This document shows, one piece after another, positions 47,284 to 59,608 of a stretch of DNA of 64,000 nt. Origin of the DNA: Chloromonas sp. AAM2 (taxonomy: Eukaryota; Chlorophyta; Chlorophyceae; Chlamydomonadales; Chlamydomonadaceae); NCBI GenBank assembly GCA_004335635.1, contig QAXH01005449.1, positions 120,942-184,941 of the forward strand, in the 5' to 3' direction. The notes below the pieces were generated by a model that worked only from the letters and a program-made list of their open reading frames with translations, was not told the origin of the DNA and did not search any database. Every line of letters begins with the position of its first letter. Position 1 is the first letter of the stretch. The translations under genes and the position numbers were made by a program.

Positions 47284-47330
47284 AAAAAAGATGTTTGCCA
47301 GTTCTGGGACAATTCCTGGCAATATCGCCA
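47284..47330 (+). repeat. Family A repeat, forward end
   Basis: A6-GATG, TTTGCCAGTTCTGGGACAAT, TCCTGGCAATATCGCC. It matches the core and then diverges. Confidence 0.85.
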
Positions 47331-47557
47331 GACGTGGGCTACGCCACGCCATGGCTGAGGGTTTGCGTGAGGGTTTTGGGCAGTCGTAAATGAGTTTGGA
47401 GCCAAAATGTCACGCAAAAGCTTCGCGCCTTTTCCTGCGTTTGGGCCTCTTCAGTTAAGAACGCAAACATGAATCTGCCTAAGCCGCCAGTGGCTACTGT
47501 TCCTAAGGGCCAGATGCATACGCTGCTAGTTCCTTCCTGTTGACTAGTACAGTAGAT

Positions 47558-47770
47558 CTTTGACGTCGGTATAGGAGTGAATTTGTGCGGGAGTCACTTG
47601 TCAACTCATTAATGGGTGCCAGATGCAGTGTGCACGTGCTGTGGGTGTGGTGTCACAGGTATACGGCCTACGCAAACTAAAGAGGCAAGATGTCAAACGG
47701 AAAAGTATAGAACGCAGAACAAGCCAGCTTTGGCGCCCAAGACGCAAAAGTTATAAACGCAAAGTGCAGA
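47558..47770 (+). repeat. Family C repeat, copy 2
   Basis: Second copy of the block described at 46133, in the same orientation, about 1.4 kb away. It has a short insertion relative to copy 1 before GGTGTGGTGTCACAGG. Confidence 0.75.
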
Positions 47771-48056
47771 ATGGCCCAAGCTCAGGACGTACATAAGGTC
47801 TCTTCTCATGGGTTAGCTTGGACTGACACACTTTGCTCTGTTTCTCTGGTGTTGCATCGTTCACAGCCGGTTCCTTGCTGCCTTTGGGGCTGGTTCTGCC
47901 TTTGTTCCTGCCTTTCTTCTTTCTTTCTCAGGGTAGGTCAGGACGGTATCCAACCTCGTCTCTTGCGTGGCTTGCTAGCGTCCGCGCTCGGCGCATGTGG
48001 ACCCCCCCAGTACGGTATAGATGATATTATATGTATTGCACACAATCCGGCAATAC

Positions 48057-48060
<4 letters not shown>

Positions 48061-48102
<42 letters not shown>

Positions 48103-48128
48103 NNNNNNNNNNNNNNNNNNNNNNNNNN

Positions 48129-48178
<50 letters not shown>
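48061..48178. repeat. (TA)n microsatellite around a 26-base N gap
   Basis: TA dinucleotides run for about 40 bases before and about 50 after an N run at 48103-48128. The gap is probably unresolved TA length; its true size is unknown. Confidence 0.97.
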
Positions 48179-48180
<2 letters not shown>

Positions 48181-48187
48181 AGGTAGT

Positions 48188-48345
48188 CACTTGAGGGGAG
48201 GGACTCCAACCGTCTGACCTACAAATGAAGGGGATTGCGACATACCTGCATAGTGTAGTGGTGGTCACTGCTCCACCACTGCTCCACCACTCCACAGTAG
48301 TGGTGGTCCCTCGCAAACCTCGTTACACCCAAACTGGGAGCAGTA
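48188..48345 (+). repeat. Family B repeat, copy 3
   Basis: GAGGGGAGGGACTCCAACCG, CCTACAAATGAAGGGGATTG, CGACAT, GTAGTGGTGGTCAC, then a small local triplication of CTCCACCACT and CCTCGTTACACCCAAACTGG. It begins directly after the TA microsatellite. Confidence 0.8.
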
Positions 48346-48738
48346 TGGTATAGATGATAATGTACACCGTTCATAATTTGCCCCTGTTCTTATATGCACT
48401 GAATGAATAAAGCTATGTCAGTGCTGCCATGCAACTCACTAGGTATCAGACAGTAGAGTCAGCAAGAAGGTGTTTTCCCCTTAGCTTTCCCGTTGCTTCA
48501 ACAGCAACACTCTGGTCCTAGTGCTTCTTGCTCAGCCGTGTGCGTGGACTGTGTACAAGTGTGACTTGAACGAAAACGGGTAAAATCGCGATGTATCGTG
48601 GATGACTGGACTGGCGTCATTTCCTCTCAACACTTGCTTTTTCCGAGCACACTGCACGACTTGCCGTTCTGGTGCGCGAAGCCCTGGTCATCATCGAACA
48701 TTTGCTTTTGAAAGAGACATACGAGCAGCTTGAGCACC

Positions 48739-50720
48739 ATGATCAGCCGCCCAAAGGCCACGGCAGGCGCCCCTGCTCGCAGCAGAGCTGGCGCATTTTC
48801 ATGTGTCCGACCAATGTCTCGGCTTGTGGTGCTGGCGCATGGCCCCAGCGCGACAACCGGTGCTAGCTCCACGGTGCCCAGAGAAAAACTTGAGAAAGAG
48901 AAGGGCAAGTGTATCAGCGCACGCAAGAGTGTGGCCGGCGCAATCCGTCAGGGTTGTAGCGCCTGTAAAGGGACATGCACCTGACCACAGGTTGCTGGCT
49001 CTACTTTGTGCATGCAGGATTTATCAACCAAATGCGCATTGTGGCTATGAAGTTGCATACAAAAGATCAGGCTCCCAAGGAAGGAGGAACGGAGGCCCCA
49101 CCCAAACCACAGGCTGTAAGAAATGCGCCGCGGCAAATGGACAAGGCTCGCAAGCATGGCATGCTTCACCTTGTCATGCACGCATGTCCACGCGGCAGCC
49201 CACAATGGACTGCCTATGCATTGCATGCCTGCTTGCAGTGGACACCCACCCGCGAGGGCTACGCAAGATTTCTGGCAGAGTCCAAGGCCGTGTATGATGC
49301 AATGGAGGCAGCTGTGCAGGACGACAGCCATCCAGAATGTGAGTGCGGATTAAACAACGGGCGGCCTCTCTCTATAGGATGCAACTGGCCACTAGCAAAG
49401 CATTATCAGCTGCCACTTGATCCATAAAGCACTGCATACAAATGATATGTTTCTTCTGCAGATGCATCATTCCGGAACACTGGTCTGGAGCGCGCTCAGG
49501 CGCTGGCCAAGGACCTTGAATGGTTCAAAGCCACGTATGGCCTGGAGCCTCCTACGGTCAAAGAGGATGGGCCAGGTGGGCTGGGCATTGGTGGCATATG
49601 GACAGTGAAGAGGTCGTGGTGCACGATGCACAAGTTGTCTCAATGCATGGAATCTGGTTGCATGCATGCATGTGCACATGAACAAGAGACATGCAGCGAT
49701 TGAACCTCCGTCGTGGACAGCGTTCAACATCTTGCTCTGGGCTTCTTGAGTGAATTGCTAACCAAACTGCTAACCAGACTGTAAAGTTTGCCACTTATAA
49801 TTTTGTTCCAGCAGCTCTCAGAGTCTGGCTACTAGATAATCTGAATACTGCCTGAGTGTCCAACGGTCAAGGGACTTGACACATGCATTCTCACAGGCAT
49901 CCAACTCAGTGCAGTGTGATACACTTGTCTGCAGGTCGCACATATGCCAAGAAAGTATTGGAGTTGGCAAAGAACGATCCACAGGCCTTCATCTGCCATT
50001 TCTACAACTTCTACTTTGCACACACAGCCGGTGGCCGCATGATTGGAAACAAAGTGGGTGCATTTCATGGTCTTCCAGTTTGTTCAGGTTGTACAAAGGC
50101 CTAGCCGATGATTAAGACTGCCACTAATGCGGCAACTCCTGCTGTTTGCCACAGGTCTCTGGCATGGTGCTGGACGGGCACAACCTGAACTTCTACCAGT
50201 GGGACGGCGATGTCAACACACATCTGGATGGGGTGAGATTTGACGGCCAATCACAGGCTGGAAGTGCCCTTCAGGCTAGACAATTCATGCTTTTCATACC
50301 GTGGTTGTTTGCTTCAAGTTCGAGTGTGCTGGTGCAGGCTTGCACTAGTCAGCAATTGAGCCATGCACGCTTCTGGTTGTTCAGGTGCGCCGCAGCATCA
50401 ACCAGCTAGCTGAGAGCTGGACGGACGAGCAGAAAAAACACTGCCTGGATGAAACAACAGAATCCTTCAAGGTGCGTCTGGCATTGTTCAGATGGTAGTG
50501 CTCTGCAGCTCGTAACCAGCATGCAAATAACACTGCAGAAGCGACTGTGGCAAGCCAGCTCAATGCCCAAGCTAAGGACATGTTTCTTCTGGCAGGCCAG
50601 TCGCCCACATGTTGTCAACCTACTGCTCTGCATGCAGCTTCAGCTGCTGCCAGTTCAGATATCAACTTTTATGCGTGTCTGCAGATGTCCGGTGTCATTC
50701 TGCGATGCATCACTGAGTAA
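48739..50720 (+). CDS. HMOX1: Heme oxygenase, plastid type
   Basis: This enzyme opens heme to biliverdin IXalpha with ferredoxin as reductant, the first step of phytobilin synthesis. Eight phase-consistent exons give 265 residues: 48739-48904, 49018-49115, 49239-49338, 49462-49575, 49935-50053, 50155-50232, 50385-50471, 50685-50720. Residues 1-50 are basic, Ala/Ser-rich and acid-poor, like a chloroplast transit peptide. The proximal-His helix reads [52 protein letters not shown] with RMIG (distal helix) and NFYQWDGD match plant HY1/HO1. The first intron has a GC donor (GCAAGT at 48905); using the nearby GT at 48909 breaks the frame. The 36-base last exon encodes [11 protein letters not shown]. 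Confidence 0.96.
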
Positions 50721-50976
50721 GCGGATGCGGCCTATGGCACAGTTTTGGGAGAAGGGAACCTGACATTGGAGTCATGACTTGGAGCTCGGATCAAGTGGGG
50801 CTAACACGGGAGAGTGCAAGACAGCCAACCCAGCCGCTAAACGTGTCACTGTTTGCAAAAATAGTGGGAAGCGTTGGAGAGATGTTTAGGGCCGTGAACG
50901 CAATTCATCGCAATGAGTCATTGCAGATGGCAGTGGCCGAACCGCCTGAGCAGAACCCAGGAGCTCGCAATAAAAC

Positions 50977-51350
50977 TGCAAAAAAAAGAAGTTTGGCAGT
51001 TCTGGGACAATTTGATAGGTTCATAGGTTTTTGAGCCTCAGCTCTGAGGCCCAGCGCCACCATTGAACCAAGTGCCCGTCCTAGGCAGCTGGGCATTCAA
51101 TAACTCAGAGCCAGAGGGTGATTGCAGGCAACAAGCTGGCAAAGTTGATAGCAGGGGAGTAGACAAGGTCCTGACGCTGTTGTGTTGTCTGACACAAGAC
51201 CCAAAGGCTCAAGCTCGTGTGTTTCATTGCTTGCCTGGCTCTTGGCAAACGGAACCGTCACACCACACTTCACACACGCACCACAATCACACTGGTTCCA
51301 GTGCCAGTCCCAGAATGTCCCACAACTGGCAAACTTCTTTTTTTTTGCAT
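50977..51350. mobile_element. MITE-like element with terminal inverted repeats (family A)
   Basis: The left end, TGCA8-GAAG-TTTGGCAGTTCTGGGACAAT, and the right end, CACTGGTTCCAGTG ... CAACTGGCAAACTTCT9-GCA, are inverted copies about 374 bp apart. The interior has no open frame of note. Inverted ends including flanking TGCA make this the clearest full element of the family here. No target duplication is obvious. Confidence 0.65.
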
Positions 51351-51977
51351 TGAGAACCTCATCTGTTCAGTGAAACCCGTGCCAAGGTGATCAGCATGCA
51401 CAGGTGCTGGGCTCCGTAGATGCGTTGTTGTATGCGTGTTGTATGGGGCTGATGCTTACTCGTTTGTCGTGGTGGACACAAGGCTCGTGTCGTCAAGATG
51501 GCAACATATGCAAAGTTACGACATTCCTACTGTGCATGCCCTCATCTTGTGGCCTGGGTCAATCACATGGCAGAGTGCTGCGCCAAACACATGCACGCTT
51601 GGTTGGAGCCAGCTTGACCTGGGTTTTGGTGCGTGGCTTGCAGCAGGATCGCCAGTTGTGATTGCAGGATGAACAGAGTGCAACTCCCATGGTCACCGTG
51701 CATGGTCACTGAACTCATGTAAGATGACTTCATTGCCAGACCTTTGGAAGGCCGCAGACGGATTCATGGTCAACAACCACAGAGCCCGCACCCACCAGAT
51801 TGTGCCAGTGCAAACTGCCTATGGTGACAATTGCACCCCATGCATGGGACAGCTGAGATGTGTGACAACGTCGGACAAATGGGGGCGCTTGAATCAGCAC
51901 TGTCCAGATGAATCAACTGACTTGAAAGAATCAACTGGACTTTGCGTCTGAATCAGGCACGGTTGATTGGAAGGGCT

Positions 51978-51996
51978 GAATCAACCTGGTTGATTC
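51978..51996. repeat. 19-bp perfect palindrome
   Basis: GAATCAACCTGGTTGATTC reads the same on both strands apart from its centre base. Two more GAATCAACTG motifs lie within the preceding 80 bases. Confidence 0.9.
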
Positions 51997-53307
51997 CTGT
52001 TGTTTCAGCTGGTTTGCTTAGAACGCCTGCCTAGGCTCGCCTGCGCAGTTGCTGGGCGTTCCATTGAGTTCTATGGGTTCCTGGGCTGTTAGGCAATGTG
52101 CAGAACCACTGTAACGAGACCTTGCCTTACTCAGTCTCGGCTGCCAGCACAGGCACACTCAGCTCATTAAGTAAGTACTCACTCACTTCAACTGGCATGT
52201 GTTGTGGTGCAGCAGTTGTTGGTAGACGTCAGCGGCCAAGGGTTGAGGTTGCTGATTCCCACTAGGGGGAGCTACCGAATAGCCCACTCCACTCTCAGGA
52301 ACACATCAGCGTGCCAGCCTTACGGCCAACCCTCCTGGTCATTGCAGGAAGTCGTCTGCACTGAAAAACACCTGAATAGATACTCGCTGCGGTGTGTGAA
52401 TGACCTGATGTGTGACTGACTCAGAGCTGTGAGTCTGTGATTCTCCACCCTTTTTTTAAGCAAGCAGGCAAGTAGGCTCTGCTAGTGCTGTGCCATGCAC
52501 ACAACCTACCTGCCCCTGACACCAAGCCACACCAACCAACGGGCCCCTGCTACCCTGCAGACACCACTCTGCGGCAGAGGCAGAGCCGGCCACTGCACAG
52601 ACTGCGCTCGGGGGGGGGCGTCAGGGCACATCAGCTGTCAGCCAAGGCCAGGGTCGACGGAATGGCATGTGATGAGGGATTTCTGGTCCTAGGCAGACAT
52701 CAGCATGATTGACCAAGCCAGATGTCAGGCGCGGTCTAAGTCTGCCTTCTACATGTAGGTGAGAGCAAGGGCATGTGCAACAACAAAGTATATATGGCAT
52801 GCAGGAAGACCAGAAGCACATGCTACAACGATTTGGCTCTGACGCCTCAAGCCCAGGGCTGAAGAAGTACCCGGGAGTGCATCCTTGTCGGTTTTCATGC
52901 ATTTGATTTGACAATGCGCACGTTTCTGATCCCCACGCAACACGCAATCGCAAGAGCTGCTGTCTATCACTAGACTAGAGTCTTTGGTTTGGTTTCAACA
53001 GCTCTACATGCCTGACAAGTGTCCATTTAGTGACGGGGGTGGCCCCTTGTTGATTAACGCATCCAGGTGATCTCAACAATTTCCTGCATCTCTGATATCC
53101 GGTTTAGCTCCTGCTAGTGACTGCAATCTGCATTCTCAGTCAGTGGACAGAGCAGACGTTCAGCAACCACCACCTGTAACCGCTGCAAGCCCTAACTGCT
53201 GCATGAAGGCAGAACAATCAACATCTGACTTGATGCACTGTACGGATTGTGAGGCAACAGGGCCGGTTGAGTGTGTCTGAGCATTGTTGATGGAGCGGTA
53301 GATCACA

Positions 53308-56300
53308 ATGCAGAGTGCGATCGCGGCCACCGCGGAGATCCAGCACAGCAAGTATCACCATGAAAGCTTGCTCAAAACAGCCAAGAAGTATCTCGTTAAG
53401 ACAAAGAGCCAAGAGCTGCTACTTCGAAATGCGACACTTGTTTGCATCTGGCTCATGGCGTTCAGCGTTCGCTTGGTAAGAAAGCACACTGCGCATATTG
53501 CTTATCGTCGGTTTATTCATCTCTGACTGATGGCATGGACAAGGTGTCTGATCGTGATCGCCATGTGAACAGATCGCCACACTAACAGGTCTAAAACCTG
53601 AAGACAGCATTCATTTCCTGAGTCGTTGTCCTTTTGTGATCAAGTAATTGAGTGTAGGAACATGGTGGCATAATCAGCCATTGTGCACATTGACACGCCT
53701 GCGTGCTGTAGTTCTCTGTGCTGCGCTATGAAAGCGTCATCCATGAGTTTGATCCTTACTTCAACTACCGGTCTACAATCAAGTTGGTGACAGAAGGGGC
53801 GTACGAGTTCTGGAACTGGTTTGATCATGAATCATGGCATCCGCTGGGACGCGTGGTGGGAGGCACTGTCTACCCGGGCCTCATGTTTACAGCAGCAGCC
53901 ATGTACAAGGTAGGCATGACACCCATGCAGGAAGAATAACGCATCTGCTGCGCCTTTGTGGTCGCTGTACGCGGCAAGTGTCAATTTGTTTGTTGCTGCA
54001 GATCGCTGCGTTTTTTACAGCATGGATCAAGCTGCGAGACATCTGTGTCTTCACTGCACCAGTCTTTGCAGGCAATACGGTAGGCAGCGCTGGGGAAACT
54101 GACCGTCAGGAAAGGAGTACGCCATTCTGCAGCATGTGCAGCCGAAGAGATTACCAGCAACCTTCAGCATGCCCTGCTTCATAGCATGTTGGCTGCACAC
54201 AGCAACGGCAGCAGCACTCGCTCACTGCCCTCGTGTTGCCCCCTCAGGCAATCGTGGCCTACCTTTATGGATGCGAGCTCAGAGATCGAGGCACAGGTCT
54301 GGTGGCCGCTGCCTTCATGTCCCTTGTTCCAGGTGGGGCTGCAAGGAGATGGCGCAAAGCCATTCATGATTGGCTGCAGGCAGCTGCAACACACGGCAAG
54401 TCAACAGTGGATGTGGACAGGCCGTCAGCTACATGGTTTGCATAACTGCAACTCAGACACATTGTTGCTCTCCTCTTGCAGGATACATGTCACGCTCAGT
54501 TGCGGGCTCCTTTGATAACGAGGCAGTGGCTATCTTTGCGCTGCTGCTGACCTTCTACCTCTGGACACGAGCTGTACAGACAGGGACAGTGGCAGCAGGC
54601 GTCTGCTGTGCCTTCGCCTACCTGTACATGGCTGCTAGCTGGTGCGTGGGCAGCACCTGGGATTTGCTGCAAGGCTACGACAGGAGGTTCGCCGGCAGAG
54701 GGTCACTGCTTCCTGTGCATGACATGTGCATAGCCAAGTGAAGGACGCTATCGCATCGAATTAAATACAAACGTGACATACACTGACGCTTGCATCAGAA
54801 TGACAAACGTGACACAACTGATGCTTGCATCAGAATGACCTCATCGCAGCAAGTCAGGCACACACACAGGGTTGCTGGCATTGAGGCCATTGGGGAAGAA
54901 AGAGCAGATGTGAAGTTTGCAGACAACCAAAGTATCACTCTTACACACTAGGTAGCTTGGGGTCACCGGGGTCATGTTCTTGTGTATTACTGCGCATTGC
55001 CTGAAATCGATGGGCGTGTAATGCCAATGAGTGGGGTTATCACGTCCTTGTGTGCATTAGTGTAATTGAGTTCTTGTGCGTCTGCTGCACCTTTTCCCTC
55101 TCTCAGGGGTGCCTACGTGTTCATCAGCAACCTCATCCCCATGTACGTCATCCTCATGGTGTGCATCAACAGGTGAGGAGCGCAGCTGGCTAAGGGGAAC
55201 CCACACTGATAGCTGCACTCATGGCACTGGAGACAGGTCTAGCACATTTACAGCTTCAGTGCACTGAGCAGTTGTCCAGCATGTACACACGATGTCATAC
55301 CTGTGCTGCACGCCTTTCTTGCATGCAGGTACTCCACTCGGTTGTATGTGGCGTACACCACGCTTTGGGCAGTGGGCTCGCTCCTGGCAATGCAGGTGCA
55401 TACCTTTGCAGATAAACGATTTTGCCGATGGTACATGCTGGTTGGATGATGATAAATCTGGCTGATTGTTCTGTATGGTAGCCAGGCCATGACAGCATCA
55501 GCGCCGTTGAGCAATAGCAAGCCGTATGAGTCATGCAAGCGATAGCTGCAGTGAAAGAGACGTTGCCAGCACTGCCAATCAGCAGCCTCACTGCCTCTAC
55601 AAGAGAACGCCAACACGAACGTGCACACACAGTGTCTTGACCATGGTGTGCTGCCTCCATGTTGACCCTGCACAGATTCGCTTCATTGGATTCAACCATG
55701 TGGTTTCAACGGAGCTGCTTGCATGGAACGGCGTGTTTGTGGGGCTGCAGGTAAGCCACACCATCTACGGTGTCCGTAAGCCCATGCGAGCAAATTTGAC
55801 CTGTACATTGAACAACGAAGCTTCCTTCTGGTACCGGCTGAAGCGGTGGTCATCTGACCTGCCTTATTGCCTTTACTCTTCTTCAAGACGATGGTTTTTA
55901 CAGGCGCTGTAGATAGTCTTGTTTATCCGTTCAAACTTGATCTGTATTCTGAACATCCAATGTTCCTTCTGGTAACACCATCTGATGTGGCTGAAGTATG
56001 ACCTGCCCTCATGTCTTTATCGTCTTTCAGGCGCTGGAGGTAGTCTTGTTCATCCGTGCCAAGCTGGGCGCCAAGCTGTTTCAGAGCCTGTTGGCGCTGC
56101 TGGCGTCAGCGCTGGTGGCTGGGGGGGGCGGCGTGCTGGCACTGCTGGTGCTCACGGGCAAACTCAACCCGTGGACAGGAAGGTACGCAAACTGCAAAGA
56201 CCTCTCACTAGCAAAGTTACTGCCTGATCGCTTGAAGTTGATGATTAGTGACAGTTATACTTGAGAGGCAGTGTGTGGTGCGGGTTCTAACTAGCAGTTC

Positions 56301-59129
56301 CAGCAGTGTTCGTCAGCCCTGGAGTGTGCCAACTAGAGGCAGAGGATCACACATCATGGGTTCACTGGACCAGGACTGAGGAGGACGGTTGACTCACTTG
56401 GGATGTGATGCAGCACCTAGACCAGTTGCTGCGCTTGAGGCTCCATGTTCTCTCTCTGCCCCTCCTCCCCACTTTAGGTTCTGGACCCTGCTTGACCCGA
56501 CCTACGCCAAGAAGTTCATTCCCATCATCGCCTCCGTGTCCGAGCACCAGCCCACCACCTGGTCATCCTACTTCTTTGACCTGCATGGGCTGGTCTTCAC
56601 CGCCCCCCTGGGCCTGTACTACTGCTTCAAGAAACTCACGGACACGAACATCTTCCTCATCACCTTTGCATTGACGTCCATTTACTTCTCAGGTTTGTGT
56701 GCACAACCATCTGTATGCCAGACTATCCCCCAAGAAGCTGCACATCATGCAATTGTCAGCAATCAGCAGCGAAGCATAGCGGGCCTGCCTCCTTTAAGGC
56801 AGCAAATCTCACCTTACCGTGGCTCAGCGGTAATGGCTTTATAGCAGCTATGGCGCCTGGATGGTAGGTTGCGATTATTGGCTGTCTGCTTGTGATCTGC
56901 AGGCATCATGGTTCGCCTCATGCTGGTCTCTGCCCCTGCGTTCGTGCTGCTGGGTGCCCTGGGCATGTCCGGCCTACTGTCCAGCTACGCCAAGGATGCC
57001 AGGGAGTTGGTGTTCGCAAAGGAGGAGGACGAAAAGGTTAGTCACAGGGAGGACAAGGAACTGTGTGTGCGTGAGTTGTGAAGTGCGCTTAGTGCGCTTG
57101 TCAAGCAACTGATTATCAAGTGATCACTGACTGATGCACACAGCACTGTGCTTCAGTATGCCATGAACGCTGTAGAGTTGCGCAACAGCTGATCTGACTG
57201 CAATGTTGAGCATGGTATAAGAAAGCAGAGCACTTGACAGCAAGAATGGTCTGCCAGGCGTGCACACCGATCGCTGGTCGCATGTGCAGGTCAAGAAGCC
57301 TGTCTCAAGCAAAGCAGCCAAGAAAGCAGTTGTGGAGAAGGGCTCTCCACTGCCAAGCCACCGTCAATTCGGCTGGGGGATGATGGCCTGCTTGGGCATG
57401 GGCCTCATATCTTACAACGTCCACTGCATGTGAGTGACAGTGAGCTTGCACTCTTTGCACGCTTCATTGCGCATGGCTGAGTTGACAATGAAAATCGCAC
57501 CTCCCAGCACCACATGTCAGTAGCAAACTGGCCGCCCGCCTCTATAAACCAGCAGCCAGGGGAGTAACAAACTGGCATATTGAGGCATGGCACGATCGAG
57601 CTGACGGTTGGTGTTGCATCTGACAACTCCCGATGCCACTTTTTAGCAGCATATTAGCAGCAGCAAAACATGCAAAACATCATCACCGGATGCCAATCGG
57701 CGTTCCAGTTGACATCAGGGTGCATGGCAGGTGTCTCATGTGTACATGGTCCCATGCTCCCCTTGCCCCCTGCAGTTGGGCCACCAGCGAGGCGTACAGC
57801 TCCCCCTCCATCGTGCTCATCTCCGGGCGTGGGCCCTACCGCCAGGTGCTGGACGACTTCAGAGAGGCGTACTACTGGCTCAGGCACAACACCAAGCCTG
57901 ACGCCAAGATCATGAGCTGGTGAGCGGCCAGCCGCCACTATACGGCATCACGGCAGGCATGGGGTAGATGGGTGTTCACGCATGCCTTGGAATATGCGTG
58001 TGGTCATTACCATGCAGATGTGGCCATCCATTGGGATGTGGCGATAAGGGCTCTGTTCATTCTCTGGCACAGCATATCGGATGCTGTCGTTTATACGAGC
58101 AAAAAAAAGTTGACGGACTAGACCCACCTGCTCTTGACATGGGCTGCCATGACATCAGCAGCTGACGCTGGAGGCAGTCGTTCTGCATGCAGGTGGGACT
58201 ACGGATACCAGATCACCGCCATGGCTAACCGCACTATCATCGTGGACAACAACACATGGAACAACACCCACATTGCTACGGTGGGCCGTGCCATGGCGTC
58301 CAATGAGACAGAGGCCATCAAGATCATGCGCATGCTGGATGTGGACTACGTGCTGGTCATCTTTGGTGGCATGTCGGGCTACTCGAGCGATGACATAAAC
58401 AAGTTCCTGTGGATGGTGCGGATTGGAGGCGGTGTGTTCCCCGTCATAAAGGAGTCTGATTACCTCAACAACGTGAGTGCGGTGCGCTGCTGGTGGAAAG
58501 ACAGGCGGGAGCTGAATGCACTGGACATTGCATGAAAGGAAACAATGCACTGCTGACTGCATGAGAGGCTAGAGCTGAATGTACTGGGGTTAAGGAAAAA
58601 TAAGTGGAATCAATGGTCAACTGTTGTAACAGAAACACGGCTTGAGTGAGCGTTTGCAGCACCTTGCATCGCAACGAGTGCAGCTGAGAGCAGAAGGTCC
58701 CTGACACAATGTGAGTGTAAGCATAGTTCATAGGATTTGTTCAAAAGCAGCTGGCAGCTGAGGATGTGTTTGTGCGATTGATTGGTTGTTTGTTGCAGGG
58801 CGAGTACACCATCGGACCCAAAGGCACGCCCACCATGCTCAACAGCCTGATGTACAAGTGCAGCTACTGGGACTTTGGCAACGTGCGCACCGACCACCAT
58901 TCACCTACAGGCTTTGACCGCGTCCGCAACACTGAAATAGGTAGGCAGATGACCGCACGATAGTCCAGCCATGAGCATGTGGCTTCCGCAGGTGTCTGGT
59001 TTGACAATTTCCTTTGCTTGTTGTGCAGGCAACAAGAACTTCCAGCTTGAACACGTCGAGGAGGCTTTCACCAGTGAACATTGGATCGTCCGCATCTTCA
59101 AGGTCAAAGACCTTGACAACCGGTTCTAG
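53308..59129 (+). CDS. STT3: Dolichyl-diphosphooligosaccharide-protein glycotransferase, STT3 subunit
   Basis: STT3 is the membrane catalytic subunit of ER oligosaccharyltransferase and moves the glycan to Asn in N-x-S/T. Sixteen phase-consistent exons give 734 residues: 53308-53475, 53712-53909, 54002-54079, 54248-54332, 54482-54641, 55107-55172, 55329-55395, 55676-55750, 56031-56182, 56478-56692, 56903-57036, 57290-57429, 57776-57919, 58193-58472, 58799-58940, 59029-59129. Visible signatures are [10 protein letters not shown] (metal-binding ExD), [14 protein letters not shown] (SVSE), the WWDYGYQ sequon-binding motif formed across the 57919/58193 junction, [11 protein letters not shown] and the DK-type helix [20 protein letters not shown]. 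Many hydrophobic segments lie between residues 35 and 480. It resembles eukaryotic STT3A/B; which form cannot be told. Intron 8 contains a decayed duplicate of the start of exon 9. Confidence 0.97.
55793..55932 (+). pseudogene. Decayed duplicate of the STT3 exon 9 start
   Basis: Sequence upstream of and including the exon 9 acceptor is duplicated in tandem. The copy reads CAG-GCGCTGTAGATAGTC-TTGTTTATCCG at 55901-55932, against CAG-GCGCTGGAGGTAGTC-TTGTTCATCCG in the real exon 9. It has an in-frame TAG and no donor in register, so it should be skipped. Confidence 0.8.
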
Positions 59130-59176
59130 ACCAGTTGCATGCAAGCGCACTGTGTGCTGTGATCGGCTGTGGTACA

Positions 59177-59181
59177 TGTAA
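59177..59181 (+). promoter_or_regulatory. Poly(A) signal TGTAA, STT3
   Basis: TGTAA lies 48 bases past the STT3 stop. The next gene starts at 59609. Confidence 0.5.
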
Positions 59182-59608
59182 ACCCGAAGTTACGAGCACT
59201 TTGAGTCAACCCTTCTAAAAGACAAGATGAAAAGACAAAGAAGTCAGACCAGAGTCTACAGATGAGATGCTCTTATGCATGCCAGCGACCATATGCATGC
59301 AAGCGACATATTTACCCCATCTCCGTGTAACGCTCGGGGAGATACATGTGAGGCGGCTCTGGCGGTGGTCAACCACATCACTGACTCGGTGCTGGGCTCT
59401 ATGGTATGCCACAGGAATTGCGCCTGCACGATGGGCACCTCACCAGCCGTAACGCCACTGACGTGTCACTCTCAACAAGTCAGTAGTCACACTTCCAGGG
59501 TAAGCGCCCATGTGACCCTAAATTCAAAAGAGGAAAAAGGCCCGGCAAGCCACATTCCCTCTGCGCAACGCCCCGGCTCAACACAATAAATTACAAGAAA
59601 AGAGCGAA
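59182..59608. other. STT3-HAUS1 spacer
   Basis: This 427-base stretch between two co-directional genes should contain the HAUS1 promoter. A GCATGCAAGCGACATA-type duplication (GCATGCCAGCGACCATA / GCATGCAAGCGACATA) is near 59276-59310. Nothing else is recognised. Confidence 0.45.

Larger units (their letters stand above)
45743..48738. other. Repeat-rich divergent spacer with an assembly gap
   Basis: No coding exon is recognised in these 3 kb. Contents: two copies of family C, two copies of family B, one forward family A end, and a TA microsatellite interrupted by N. The promoters of the TAF15-like gene (left) and heme oxygenase (right) should be at its edges. Confidence 0.6.
50721..53307. other. 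Spacer between heme oxygenase and STT3
   Basis: No coding exon is recognised. It holds a complete-looking family A element at 50977-51350 and a cluster of GAATCAAC motifs around 51910-52000 that includes a palindrome. Open frames on either strand (for example 51404-51661 and 52485-52712) resemble no known protein. Confidence 0.5.
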
